Source: Ligula intestinalis
Taxonomy: Eukaryota > Platyhelminthes > Cestoda > Diphyllobothriidea > Diphyllobothriidae
NCBI GenBank assembly: GCA_036362985.1
Contig: JAYGXS010000001.1
Span: 50,854,976-50,918,975, forward strand
Length of the DNA stretch: 64,000 bases
Direction of reading: 5' to 3'
Shown here: in pieces, positions 12,040-22,442 of the stretch
Layout: the number at the start of each line of letters is the position of its first letter
Position numbering within the stretch: the first letter of the stretch is position 1
Translations under genes and position numbers: made by a program
The notes under the pieces: generated by a model
Database searches by the model: none
Told to the model about the DNA's origin: nothing
What the model saw: the letters and a program-made list of their open reading frames with translations, nothing else

Positions 12040-12245
12040 GTAAGTATGATTACTGGAAATAGCACTCTTAGCAAAGGCATATTATCTCTAGCAGCAGTAT
12101 TCTTGGCCAAACTTAGTAAAATATGACACGGCTTTTGGTACACAGAGGTGAGAGGGCAGAAACCAAGGAAAGCCCTGATGTGCTCTGGGCCGCAAAAATG
12201 CATTTACTCGGAAAAGCATAAACCCAGGTTTGCATTCCCTGCTAG
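12040..12245 (+). repeat. Diverged direct repeat, copy 1
   Basis: It shares with 12500-12705 a series of words in the same order, including GATTACTGGAA, TAGCAGCAGTAT, CAGAG(G/A)TGAGAG and TTTACT(C/T)GGAAAAG. The two copies are about 460 bp apart. No coding potential was recognised. Confidence 0.6.
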
Positions 12246-12499
12246 AATCACGGGGATATGAGTAGACGTTCTGTAAAGTCCAAGCTACAAATTGATACTG
12301 TAGTAGGCCTATATGTAGCATATAGACGGCAAACTTTAGGACATAAGGGCATGACAGGACTTGTGCCATTATTTAATAACCCTTTATTTAACACATTAGC
12401 TAAGCACTTTACCTCATACAGATGGGGAATGCATATTGTGTACCAACTTCTTAAAAGGCACACACAGGCCGTATGAAAGTATACTACTTATTGGCCTTT

Positions 12500-12705
12500 G
12501 TAAACATGATTACTGGAATCAGCACTTAGCATAGGCACGTACTTCTAGCAGCAGTATCTTAGTCCGAACCGAATAGAAAGGGACGCAGCCTAATGTACAG
12601 AGATGAGAGGATGGAAAACAAGGCAATTTCTGCTGGACTTAAGGCCAAAACATGTATTTACTTGGAAAAGTTTACACTCAGATTTACACTCCTTGTTGTG
12701 ATCAA
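12500..12705 (+). repeat. Diverged direct repeat, copy 2
   Basis: Second copy of the repeat at 12040-12245, in the same orientation, with scattered substitutions and small indels. The pair suggests an old tandem duplication or two copies of a dispersed repeat. Confidence 0.6.
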
Positions 12706-12722
12706 GGGAGTATGAACTCCAG

Positions 12723-12890
12723 CTTTGGCTTAATCGGTGTCACCTCCGACAAATGGTAGCGTAAGTATGAGTACCGGTACTACTACACTTCTTGTTGAGA
12801 TAGAGGTGATACGTGCCGAGTGCTGACTTTAATCAGTATCACTTCTGGCAAATATAAGCGTCAGAAATAGTACCAGTACTGCTAAGACTC
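12723..12890 (+). repeat. Short diverged tandem repeat
   Basis: Two units of about 65-70 bp (12723-12788 and 12821-12890) share TCAC(C/T)TC(C/T)G(A/G)CAAAT and AGTACC(G/A)GTACT. They directly follow the second 12-kb repeat copy. Confidence 0.5.
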
Positions 12891-13510
12891 TTCTACATTG
12901 ATAATTAGAAGAAGTAGAGATTGTAGTCATCATGTCAGTCTTGGCCTCCTTGGGCCTGCCTTCACACCTACTCAGGGTGAGTGAGGGTAGATAGTACAGT
13001 AGTACCCGCGCAAAGTCTACTGTCAATGAAGACTAAGTTAGGAGGTGTTTCGGATTGCATTGGAGAAAGCGGTCTGCGCCGAGTCCCGTTTGGTCTTCTT
13101 GACTCCGGGCCAAGGTGAAGAGTGCGGTTGGCGCTAACTACGTCCGTCATCACTTTAACCTACCTACTGAAGCCGTCATATTTTGTACCAACCTGTTGGT
13201 GTACTCGGTGGACTTCATCAAAATCGATGGTTACACTCACACAAAGACTACGCTTAGCCTACACTTAAACGTTTCAAACACACGAAACATAGAGAAGCAT
13301 AACTGATGTGGATGGCGAGCGTTAATTAGGTGTTTTACCTCCCCTCAATACACCATGTTAGAAGTAGGTGTAGTAAAAAACAAGAGAACTTTTAGGTGTC
13401 AGAGGAAATAAATCGTCTACCATCGTTAGTTATTTAGCATGTACATTGTTTGTATGCTCTGCTGCGTTTCGATAGAAATTTTATAGCAGAAAACTTGAAA
13501 AAATGCCTTT
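12891..13510. other. Unassigned intergenic DNA
   Basis: No gene, RNA or recognised mobile-element motif was found. Confidence 0.4.
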
Positions 13511-14534
13511 GGTTTCTCAGCATCCTACAGTACGCGCCAGAATTCGTGCAACATGCTGACTTATGCGAATGATTAGTACCGTTTTGCTTATTGGCATTGA
13601 CTCAAGTTGTGATATTCATTATCGTGTAGTCCATTGTGAAGCTATTTCAGTCATGATAGGATGTTGGCTTTTTAACGAGCTTATTTCTGACCGCTAACAA
13701 AACGTATGTGTTGCAAAAAGTAACTACTTACATCGTACGCGTATTTATAATTGACTTTGACTGCCTTTATAGATTAAAATATATTTTATGGAAAATGTGA
13801 ACGAAAAATTATTTCTTGTTCTCATTTGGTAGAAAATTACGTCTTCTTTACATTTTATACTTCAATAAAGGGTATATTTCAGTTAAAGAGGTTTTTAAGT
13901 TGCGGAATAATTTTGAAACCAACTGACTGCTACACTCGAATTCAAGGTTTACAAACTTTGCACTTGGTACATTCTGTTTGAGGAAGAGTATGTTTTCGCC
14001 TGCAGTTTGAGGATTAAGTTACATAGTTCTCATAAAATGTTGTTATATGCGTGGAAAATGCTATACACAGTATAGACAGCACGGTTAAATTGACGGATAA
14101 GATGCATTATGAATGAACACCTCACAATCGTTAAAAAGCTCATAATAAGAATTTTTGATAAAACCGAAAGATACTCTTTCTTTAAGTATAAAATTTAAAG
14201 AAAGCGTAATTTGCTATCAAACGAGAACAAGAAATAATTTGTTGTTGAGATTTTTTATAAAATATATTTCAATCTATAAAGGCAGTCTAAATCAATGATA
14301 AATGCGCATACTATGTGAGTAGTTACTTTTTACAGCATATAGGTTTTGTTAGCGGTCAGAAATAAGCTCGTTAAAAAGTCGACATCTTATCATGACTGAA
14401 TTAACTTCAGAATAAACTACACGATAATGAGTATCATAAACTGAGTCAATGCCAATTAGCAAAACGGTATTAATCATTCGCATATGTCGGCATGTTGCAC
14501 AAATTCTGGCGCATACTGTGTATGCTGTTCAGAA
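13511..14534. mobile_element. 1-kb foldback element with long inverted arms
   Basis: The left arm (about 13511-13885) and right arm (about 14160-14534) are inverted copies over some 360 bp. Paired words include GCGAATGATTA with TAATCATTCGC, TTGTTAGCGGTCAGAAATAA with its complement near 13685, and ATTATTTCTTGTTCTC with its complement near 14225. The central 270 bp and the arms encode no recognised protein. This is the layout of a non-autonomous foldback or large MITE-type DNA element. I could not define a clear target-site duplication. Confidence 0.8.
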
Positions 14535-15610
14535 AATTGCAAACTAATTACCTTTTAATGTGAAGTGGAAATGATGGACAATGGAATAAAGTCGGCTTGC
14601 ACATGATAATAAATGCAGATATGTTTGTCATGCAACACATTAGTAATCATATACTTTGGTAGAATTGTCTTTGTTTTTATCATCGACACATTATAATTTA
14701 GGATGTGAAACAATGCGTGGAAAATGTATTTTTGTTTGCTTTCTAAGAAGACTTAACTTAGGCAAAATAGGTCTATTATCACCAGCTGAACAAGTTTGAA
14801 ATTCTCCAGGTCTCTTCTCCAACAAAACTTCTGTCCGACCTAAATCTGATTGTTGCCCTCTTACGAAGACTGTCCACTTCCTCCATCGAATGCGGGCCGC
14901 CCCCCCGTGTTTACCCTTTCATTCGATTTCACATGACTGAATACTGCTCCCAGCCCTCCGGTTCAGCTCTCTTGCTTGTTATCACCGTTTACCACAATGC
15001 CGTCGGCTTCCGACTGACGCCAGCGACAGTCGTTTCGACTCCCGGAGATGAAATCCTGTGAAGTGACTTTTTGTTGGAGAGCCAGCTGTGTCCCCCCCCC
15101 CACAGTCTGCGGATACGCCGCAAGTGAGATGGATGTGGTCGTCGAAGGGCTCTTAAAAGCCCCCCTACTACTATCATTTTCATATTAACTCTGTTCAGGA
15201 GTCCCATCCTTTTTGCGCTGGTGTTTCAGATCAATCCTGATGTCACATGAATTGTCTCCTAAAATCACATGAAAGCTGAGCCCCACTCCTTCTCCCACTA
15301 ACACGCACACACACTTTCCCAAGATTAGTTTCGCCCTGCGTGACATTGTTGTTGAACTTGTCGTATTACTTTGTATATAATTAGGTGAGCTGGCCGACTC
15401 CCTTGGCTTTTGAGTTTGTTAATCGATTCCTTAGGTTTGTACATTGCTTGTCCTTTAGTATTTTTGCTTAATAGTACAATACTGCCTCAATACTTGTTAT
15501 CATTGAGTTTTGACGCACGCGTGGTTGTTGAATACAGTTAGAGAAGTCAACAAAACGAAACAATGTCAATGGTTGTCAATGTTTAATCTCATTGAATAAG
15601 AACCATTCAT
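14535..15610. other. Unassigned intergenic DNA
   Basis: No gene is recognised. A run of C residues at about 15093-15101 and a short CA-rich stretch at about 15301-15314 are the only notable sequence features. Confidence 0.4.
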
Positions 15611-15614
15611 TTGA

Positions 15615-15860
15615 TCCAATTGTGAAAAAACTCACGGCCTCGGCGGCAGTCGAACCCGCACAGCAGAAAACACTTTTGTGCAGACAAAGCTCTACCGATT
15701 GAGCTACGAGGCACGCCGTGCGCCGTGAATTTTATCACAGTTGGATCGATTTTGCCTGGCTACCTTACCGCTCATATGAAATCCACCATTACGAAACAAC
15801 AAGCTGGCTGCTCAAGCAGGATTTCCTTAGCAATCATCTAGAATCCATCAGAATGAAGAC
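15615..15860 (-). mobile_element. SINE family B copy (tRNA-headed)
   Basis: On the minus strand the sequence ending near 15640 forms a good tRNA-like head. It has GCCTCG at the acceptor end, TAGCTCAATCGGTAGAGC as A box, and GGGTTCGACTGCC as B box, closing with GCCGAGGC. The part at 15715-15860 (CTCAAGCAGGATTTCCTTAG and neighbours) is shared with 32100-32250. The head is the most tRNA-like in the window but has an oversized anticodon region, and it is joined to a shared non-tRNA body. Confidence 0.65.
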
Positions 15861-15904
15861 AAGGCCGACTTAATTGTTAGAAGATTTTGGAAGATTTGCA
15901 TATT

Positions 15905-16010
15905 TAGTTCAAGCGATTGTGAAAATAACTCGCTGCCTCGGCGGTAATCAAACCTGCACAACAGGGAAGGCTTTTGCCGAGCCAACGCTCCTTTATTTCG
16001 CGTGCTCTGT
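15905..16010 (-). repeat. SINE family B fragment
   Basis: AGCGATTGTGAAAATAACTC and GCCTCGGCGGTAATCAAACC repeat, with changes, the start of the copy at 15615. The rest of the body is missing or diverged. Confidence 0.5.
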
Positions 16011-17805
16011 CATCGTGTTTTCAAAAAAGGGCTCCATGTATTAATAGAAAAAGCAGTCTCAATAACGTTTGCGCTACAGGTCCACAGAGGTCGCTCTCAA
16101 TGGGTAAACAATTAGACCAATACAGGGACTAAGTCGTGATTTGGCCTCAGTAGACAATGAAAACAAAATGATTTCCTTGTGCAATCTGCTTTTTTGAGGT
16201 ACGCGTGTCAGTTTCCTCCTAGTCTGACGTCACAGCTGCGATTACGGCAAAAAGTGAAATGCAATTGACCATGGAAGCATCTTGACATACTCGGAGGGTA
16301 TCAGGTGTACGATGTTTTAGTTGCTGACCATCCTGTTCTTACAAATGCTGAAACAAAATTCTTACATGATATCTTGACGCAAGATTGAAGCGAGTACGTT
16401 GAAGTTGTAGAGACGGATAAAATACTTTGTTTTTGCCTGAAAAAAGTACAACTACCATCAGTTTAAAATTCAAGTTAACAGAGTGTGGGCATTTGTAACA
16501 TATCGGTAAGCTCAGCCCTCAGAATCCTGAAGATGTAGCCTATACTGTAACAGATTACATTTGGGTTCATACGTCTGACTTAATAGGTGTTTAACTACAC
16601 CGTCCTCAAGATTTACTGGTGAATTGCACTAACTTAAGCGAATAAAAGACATGTTTCATTCTTATAATGAACTGACAGCACAGCACCGCATTGATCGTGT
16701 ATCTACGTGAACGAAAGTCTACCTATGCACGAACATTGTTTACCAGGGTGGGTGGCGAGGTACCAATTTTGGTGCACACAGCCTGCCTGCTATTGGACGA
16801 TGATAACCGGACAGAGTGCTGTTTCGGTCCTGACATTGTGGCAGCCAGTCGAGCAGCATTCAGTGGACTGCAATCGACGAGAAGGCTTGTTGCGCTTCGT
16901 AAAATTAGGGCTCTAATGAGTGCGAGATCAGGACTCGAAATTTGAAATGTACGACTTGCTAGTCACGTCCGTCATACTGACTATTTTACTCAGTCCGGAA
17001 CCCATTCAGGGGGTAAGCCATCGCAACATTATATACCTATTGCATTCAAAGAAGATTTAACTTTTCCTGACAAAATATACTAGCCTTATCTATGTGTAAT
17101 TTTTGAAACGTTTTAGGTATATATTTTTAGCTAGACATTTATGTAGTAGTTTAACAGTAATTTCCATGTCCAATGGCATAGCTATTTTTGTCTCAGTATA
17201 AAGTTCAGAATAAAGTAATTGGTACAAGAATTATCAGCCCAAGAGGTTAATCACTCTGGTTTTAACGAGCGAAAAGGTTGAAAAACAACCCAGAAGTCTA
17301 TATTTTTGACTGTTCGAAAGGAAAACCGTTCAGCTGAATCGAACAGAGTCCAGTATGATTTCTTTCTCAGAAGTGATGACAATAAAGATATAAATACTCT
17401 AGGTTAAGGAACCGGGTGAAGGTTTAATCTTAGGAATTCTCGCCCGGACACCTGTAAAACTCGAAGTATCGGTTTTAAATTTATGATCAAAACAAGTATG
17501 TCATCCTTTTTTAACCTTGTGGAAATAATAAGGGTATAATTTAGTTTCAATTTGAGGTTAAGTAGGACGTTGCTAGTGATTTATAAAAAAACAGCTGTGG
17601 GGTTCAGTCCATTGTCATTCGTTGATGAACGCTCACGGATCGTCAGTGCAACTCACTTGTCCCGTTCTGACTTGGTAGTAGTGTAGGCAGATAAACATTG
17701 CCGGCAGAAGCAAGGGAGACTGGAATAGCCAGTAGTGGCTAACCTGACCTAAATAGGATCGAACTCATTGCGGTTGCTGGTGGCGCTTCAGAATGAGCCC
17801 CAAGA
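16011..17805. other. Unassigned intergenic DNA
   Basis: No gene is recognised. The overlapping plus-strand frames at 16691-16945 and 16707-16916 show no known motif and may lie in an uncharacterised repeat. Confidence 0.4.
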
Positions 17806-18048
17806 CGGAGCGGGACGGGTGAGTTACGTTAACGATCGATGAACGTTAGTCAACGAGTGCCAATATCTCCCGATCTAAACCGGCAGGCGAACTAGCCCGT
17901 GGCTCAATGGCTAGAGCATTAGACTTCTGATGAAGTGGTCGAGGGCTCAAGCCTCGAGTGGTGCGTAATTTGGAGTTGGGCAGGACTTGCTGACGACAGC
18001 TAATGAACCGAAACTGGCCACTCTCGTCTTTGCCGGCAATATTAATCA
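17806..18048 (+). mobile_element. SINE family A copy (longest)
   Basis: A 5' leader (GTTAACG and neighbouring words, 17825-17880) is shared with 45745-45800. It is followed by a tRNA-like head with GTGGCTCAATGGCTAGAGCA as A box and GGGCTCAAGCCTCGAG as B box, then the family A body (TGACGACAGCTAATGAACCG, ACTGGCCACTCTCGTCTTTG). This copy best shows the leader-head-body layout of the family. Confidence 0.65.
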
Positions 18049-21000
18049 ATTCAGCAATTGAAAGAACTAAGGGCTAGCCAATTTTAAATAGGATCACATT
18101 TTCTGACTTACGTAACAGACTTGTTATATCGATACTTGTGTTCCCTTTGTGTAAGCTTGCATTTACAACCCCGAAACACCAAAAAAACATTAAATGCAAG
18201 TCCTGCTTGCAGATTACATTTATTCCAACTATATACTCCATCATTCCAAGCTTCGCATACACCCGGTAACACGTTCAAAGGAAAACTTCGAACAAGAGGG
18301 TAGTATGAGTGTTCAACAAAAGTTTTGTGTTTACAAAGCGCAGGTGAATAGGCGCCTTAAAAGGCTATTGGTTATACAAAACGGCTAACCGATCAGCCTC
18401 GGAGAGCAATTATAGACCAGTATCTCTGCGGACTGTGCGCACGAACATGCCTCAGTTGACACTTTAACGGTCATAGAATTAACAATTAGGATGCACTTCC
18501 TTCCTTTACGCTTATCACGGAAACTTTTTAAGTGGTTCAAGTGTAGCCACTTCTTTTCCCAAATCAAGCGAAAACCACTACTTGCACGAATATATATTAG
18601 AAGTCTGCACGCCTTCATGCGCAGACTGAAGTCAGAAATAAGACAGTATCGAGCGCAAGCAAATTTGGCTTATTAAGTAACTTCCAACAGGAGCTAATTC
18701 CCGACTGGTCATCCTAGTTTACGTATAATCATAAATTACCAATGGAAAGTCCCATGTCTATGGCTGTCTAAGTTATAGCTGAGGGTTTTATAATGAAATA
18801 TTCGTGAGATAATGAGGGACTCAGCGTCATAACTTAGAAGACGTCGGTTCAAAAAAATCTGATCACATTATCGACGTCAAATAAACGCACTATAAGTGGA
18901 CACCGAAATTGTAACTCTGAATCATGCAATGCGATGACTTTCATAACTGAACTCATAGGGAAATTACGAAATGAGGGCGTCAGCGCAGATGTTTTTATTG
19001 ACAGGGAGTCAGGTGGCAAAACATAAGATTGACAGATCTAGTAATATTTAAAAGAAATGAGAATTTTATCTCTTCATGGGACGCAATAGGAATAGGAAGA
19101 TTTTACCTGGATACTGTTTGTTAAAATGTAAATGACTCGCAGTGAATGATTATACTGGAGGAAACAACATGCTGCCGCTCCGAAGCATTTTGAGGTACAT
19201 TGTGCAAGGTTATACTGTCCGGTATTTTTAAGCCACATTGCGGGCATATTCCAACTAAGGGTAAACATTATTTCCTACTTGATCACACCAGTGCTTAAAA
19301 TCGTGAGGGGTTGTCTTCAACGTGAATTGAAACAAAACAAATTCGTGTGTCGGTATTTCTTGCTAATGCCTGGGTTGCACTGTGGAATCAGCTAAATGGA
19401 CAAATGATCAACAAAGTTGCCGAAATTAAGCTTTAAATGTTGATGCATTCATCAAGCGGTAAGAGGTACAAAAGGTTAATTTCCTTCTCGTGAGCTTTTT
19501 GCTCTACCGTTTTCGAGCCATCCAGTTTTATCGCCAGTTTGTTTATTATGTTCATGATATGAAAGGGTAAGTTTTTCCTCACAAATTCATCATTATTTTA
19601 AAGTTGAAAAATAACACAAGGATAGCGTGTAAGCCTAATATGAGCCACTGTTTACTATGCAATCATGGTGTCTTCATCACCCAACCATACTAGCTTGACC
19701 CTGAGTCGAGTATCTGATTTGCTATAGAATGACTTTGACAAGTATTATTATTTACTTAACGAGGAGCAATAAAATCGTCTCCCATTATTTTCCTTATTGT
19801 TTTATCTTAATGCCACTTGAATATTTGTATTCCCGCACTGAAAATGTGGTCAATAAGTGGAACAGAATTTCTGTCATAACTTCAGAATTTCTGTCCCCTC
19901 TTGGAAGCTTTACACTTTTTAAAGTCAGAGACTACAGGTAGTTATAAACGGCCCAAAGGCAGTCATTCAAGTAAGTGATATATGGAGAAGACATGAGTGA
20001 ATGTGAGAGAATACTAGTCTTGGCCAAATATTTTGCACTTGCGGAGCTAAATAAAACGATAACCGAAGGTTAGGAAACTTACCCTTATATCCTAAATCTT
20101 GTTGTTGTTTTCCAAACTGCATTTATCTTCACAGACAAAAACTTAAACGAACGCGCATAGAAAATGAATCCTACAGTCTCCCTATATGAAATCTGAAAAT
20201 ATTCACAGTTTAGCACAATTCGAGGAGACTGGATTAGAGTCCGTTTATTTTGACAAGCAACATTGCTTTACTCAACCCCTACTTAAATCCTCAATTAATC
20301 TTTCGTTCTTCCAAGGTGCGTGCTGCCGCGTCCGCACATTTTGAAATGAAGGCCGTGCCATAAAAGTAGGAAGCAACTGGGTCCTCAGCGGTGAACATCA
20401 GCATACGTTGTATCGGTGAATATTCAGTTGGATAGAAAGGAGATTTTAAGCAAGATGAATTCAACCCAAGAGAAATGGAATCCTTTTAATGTTGGTTGGT
20501 TAAAACAAAGGAAGCTGGGCTTCGCCCTAAGCTGGGAACCGGTCAACATCGACACTGCACAGTGCACCACCATCGACATTTTTGATTTGGGTGACGAAGT
20601 GCCCACGGGGTAGCTGATGGCAGCTGTTTAGTCAGTGAATACCGGTGAAAATCACCCTACGGCGTTAGTGCACGAAACAAAGTTACAAACACACTAGACG
20701 GAAACCAAACAGTCCTTATATCAAATTTAAGCCAACAAGGGAATTCAGCACAGTCTGGCTATCTAGTTTTTAATAACTTCTGAAGGTCTAGAAGTGGATG
20801 AACTAGTCTAACAAGACGACATGCTTTGTGTTAGTGATTGAATTCAATCTGTCTTTTTCGAAAAAATCGTGAGACAAAAACTTGATAGAAATTCTGAGGT
20901 TGCCATAAAATGACATTGACGAAGGGGTAGTTACATCGAAGTGGAAAAAGAGGTAACATATATAAATAAGGATATATGCAGAAGGCTATTCATAAAATAA

Positions 21001-21783
21001 TCGTCTAATCTTTGAGGAATTGGTACTGACGAATATCTGAATGCTAAAGGACTTTAAAAATAATTCACAGAATGTGCGAAGTATGCCGCTGGACCACAGA
21101 GTTAATATTCTCACACAGCATACTGGGAATACAAAGCAGATCGCTATAAACGGGATCCTATGATCTAGTTTTGCCTAAGCGCAGATAGTGGGGTGGGCGT
21201 AAAGACTACAGTGTCCCTTTGACCAGGTCTTTGATTCGGTGATTCATTCGCTTTCTGTCTAAATAGAAGTATCTGCGAGGGACGGAACACCCTACTGTGT
21301 GCATTTGCATCATTTTTGGAGGCATCAGAATCTTGCCTGGTAGACGGAATTGGTGCATTCTAAATATTAATTGAGCTTTAATAATGATTTTGCACGTTTT
21401 TCGTTAGTTTAATAGCTCGGTGGTTGTTTTTAAGGTCAACGTTTGCTATCACTTCTGGCCACAACAAATTAGTCGCCGCACACGAAAGATAAAATCTTGA
21501 TCTCATAACTGCATGTAAATGTCACGTACCAACCAGGACAGATGTTACTGACAGGGATTGATAGTTCGTTCATGCAGTTTGACACGCGCTGACAATCAGT
21601 ATTTGCAGAAAGCAAGCGAAGGTTTGGAAACTGAGCGTGCCGCTGCTAAAACTGAAAATGAAACGTTGTCCTACTAAAGTTTGTACCGGTACACCTTTAA
21701 TACAAAATGTCTCACCGATTGTTTGTTGTAGGAGCAGTTATCACTACTACCACTATGTACTTGGGTTCTTATTGAACAATTTA
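18049..21783. other. Unassigned DNA upstream of the DSL gene
   Basis: No coding exon, tRNA or mobile-element motif was recognised. This interval should contain the promoter and 5' untranslated region of the DSL gene if exon 1 is at 21784. I could not single out a TATA box or transcription start. Confidence 0.35.
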
Positions 21784-21822
21784 ATGTCGTCGTTTTCATA
21801 TCAACTTTACCTCATCTTTACA
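21784..21822 (+). CDS. Tentative signal-peptide exon of the DSL gene
   Basis: An ATG at 21784 opens 13 codons (MSSFSYQLYLIFT) ending in phase 0 before GTTAAT at 21823. Joined to the exon at 22285 it reads LIFT-SVA-EM. That supplies a hydrophobic stretch followed by a Ser-Val-Ala site that a signal peptidase could cut. Against it, GTTAAT is a weak donor and the N-terminus has no basic residue. Other first exons further upstream are equally possible. The frame itself is open upstream to 21637. Confidence 0.22.
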
Positions 21823-22284
21823 GTTAATAAAGATGTAATTCAAACGTTATGTTCAATTGCTTTTTTCAGAACAATATTTTATCAAGATTAAAGGAGGGGG
21901 AATTTCGCTCTGAGTTGCGCAATGAACTTGGGTATCAAATGGCAGTTTTTTGTGAGTTTTCGCGCAAATTAAGCGGGCTAATTTACCATTTAAGCTCTCT
22001 TCTATGAGTGCATCAGGTCTTATATTCAAACAACCGAAAGGAAATTAAATTCATGAAGGATTACTAGAATGACAACAACAAGTGTGTTATCAGATAATGA
22101 AACTCTTCGCACGAGAAACACAATATTGCCTTTCAGAAAAAGTCAAAATTGAAAAGCATTTATTGGAGTTTATTACTAGGCACTTATTTCGTTGACTGTA
22201 ATTAACTCCAGTTTGTAGCATGTAAGACAATTCTTTTATGAAACACAATATTAAACTTCAAAAAACCAATTATTTCTACTTTAG

Positions 22285-22442
22285 TCAGTCGCGGAAATGA
22301 CCGTTAAGCTGAAGGATTACCATAATCCGGGTGACCATCTCATGTCAGGCTCCAAATGCGATTTCAATGTTTTCTACGCATCGGATTTCTGTGATCCACG
22401 ATTTCTTATCGAAGTTGGAAGCATAGTGACTGGTGCATATAA
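22285..22442 (+). CDS. DSL gene exon 2: start of MNNL region
   Basis: The acceptor TTTCTACTTTAG precedes it and the donor GTAAGT follows. It encodes SVAEMTVKLKDYHNPGDHLM and continues through SGSKCDFN and FCDPRFLIEV. This matches the FELxLxxFxNP...C...C start of MNNL domains in Delta and Jagged. An in-frame ATG at 22297 could serve as a start if no upstream exon exists. It ends two nucleotides into a codon. Confidence 0.75.

Noticed and set aside
15640..15715. A genuine minus-strand tRNA gene
   Set aside because: Acceptor ends pair and A and B boxes are good, but the anticodon region is too long and the head is joined to a body shared with 32100-32250, so a SINE is more likely.
22289..22442. 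Alternative acceptor at 22288 for DSL exon 2
   Set aside because: It is possible (TCAG), but then the upstream exon must end in phase 1, and no such exon was found. The site at 22284 fits the tentative exon 1.
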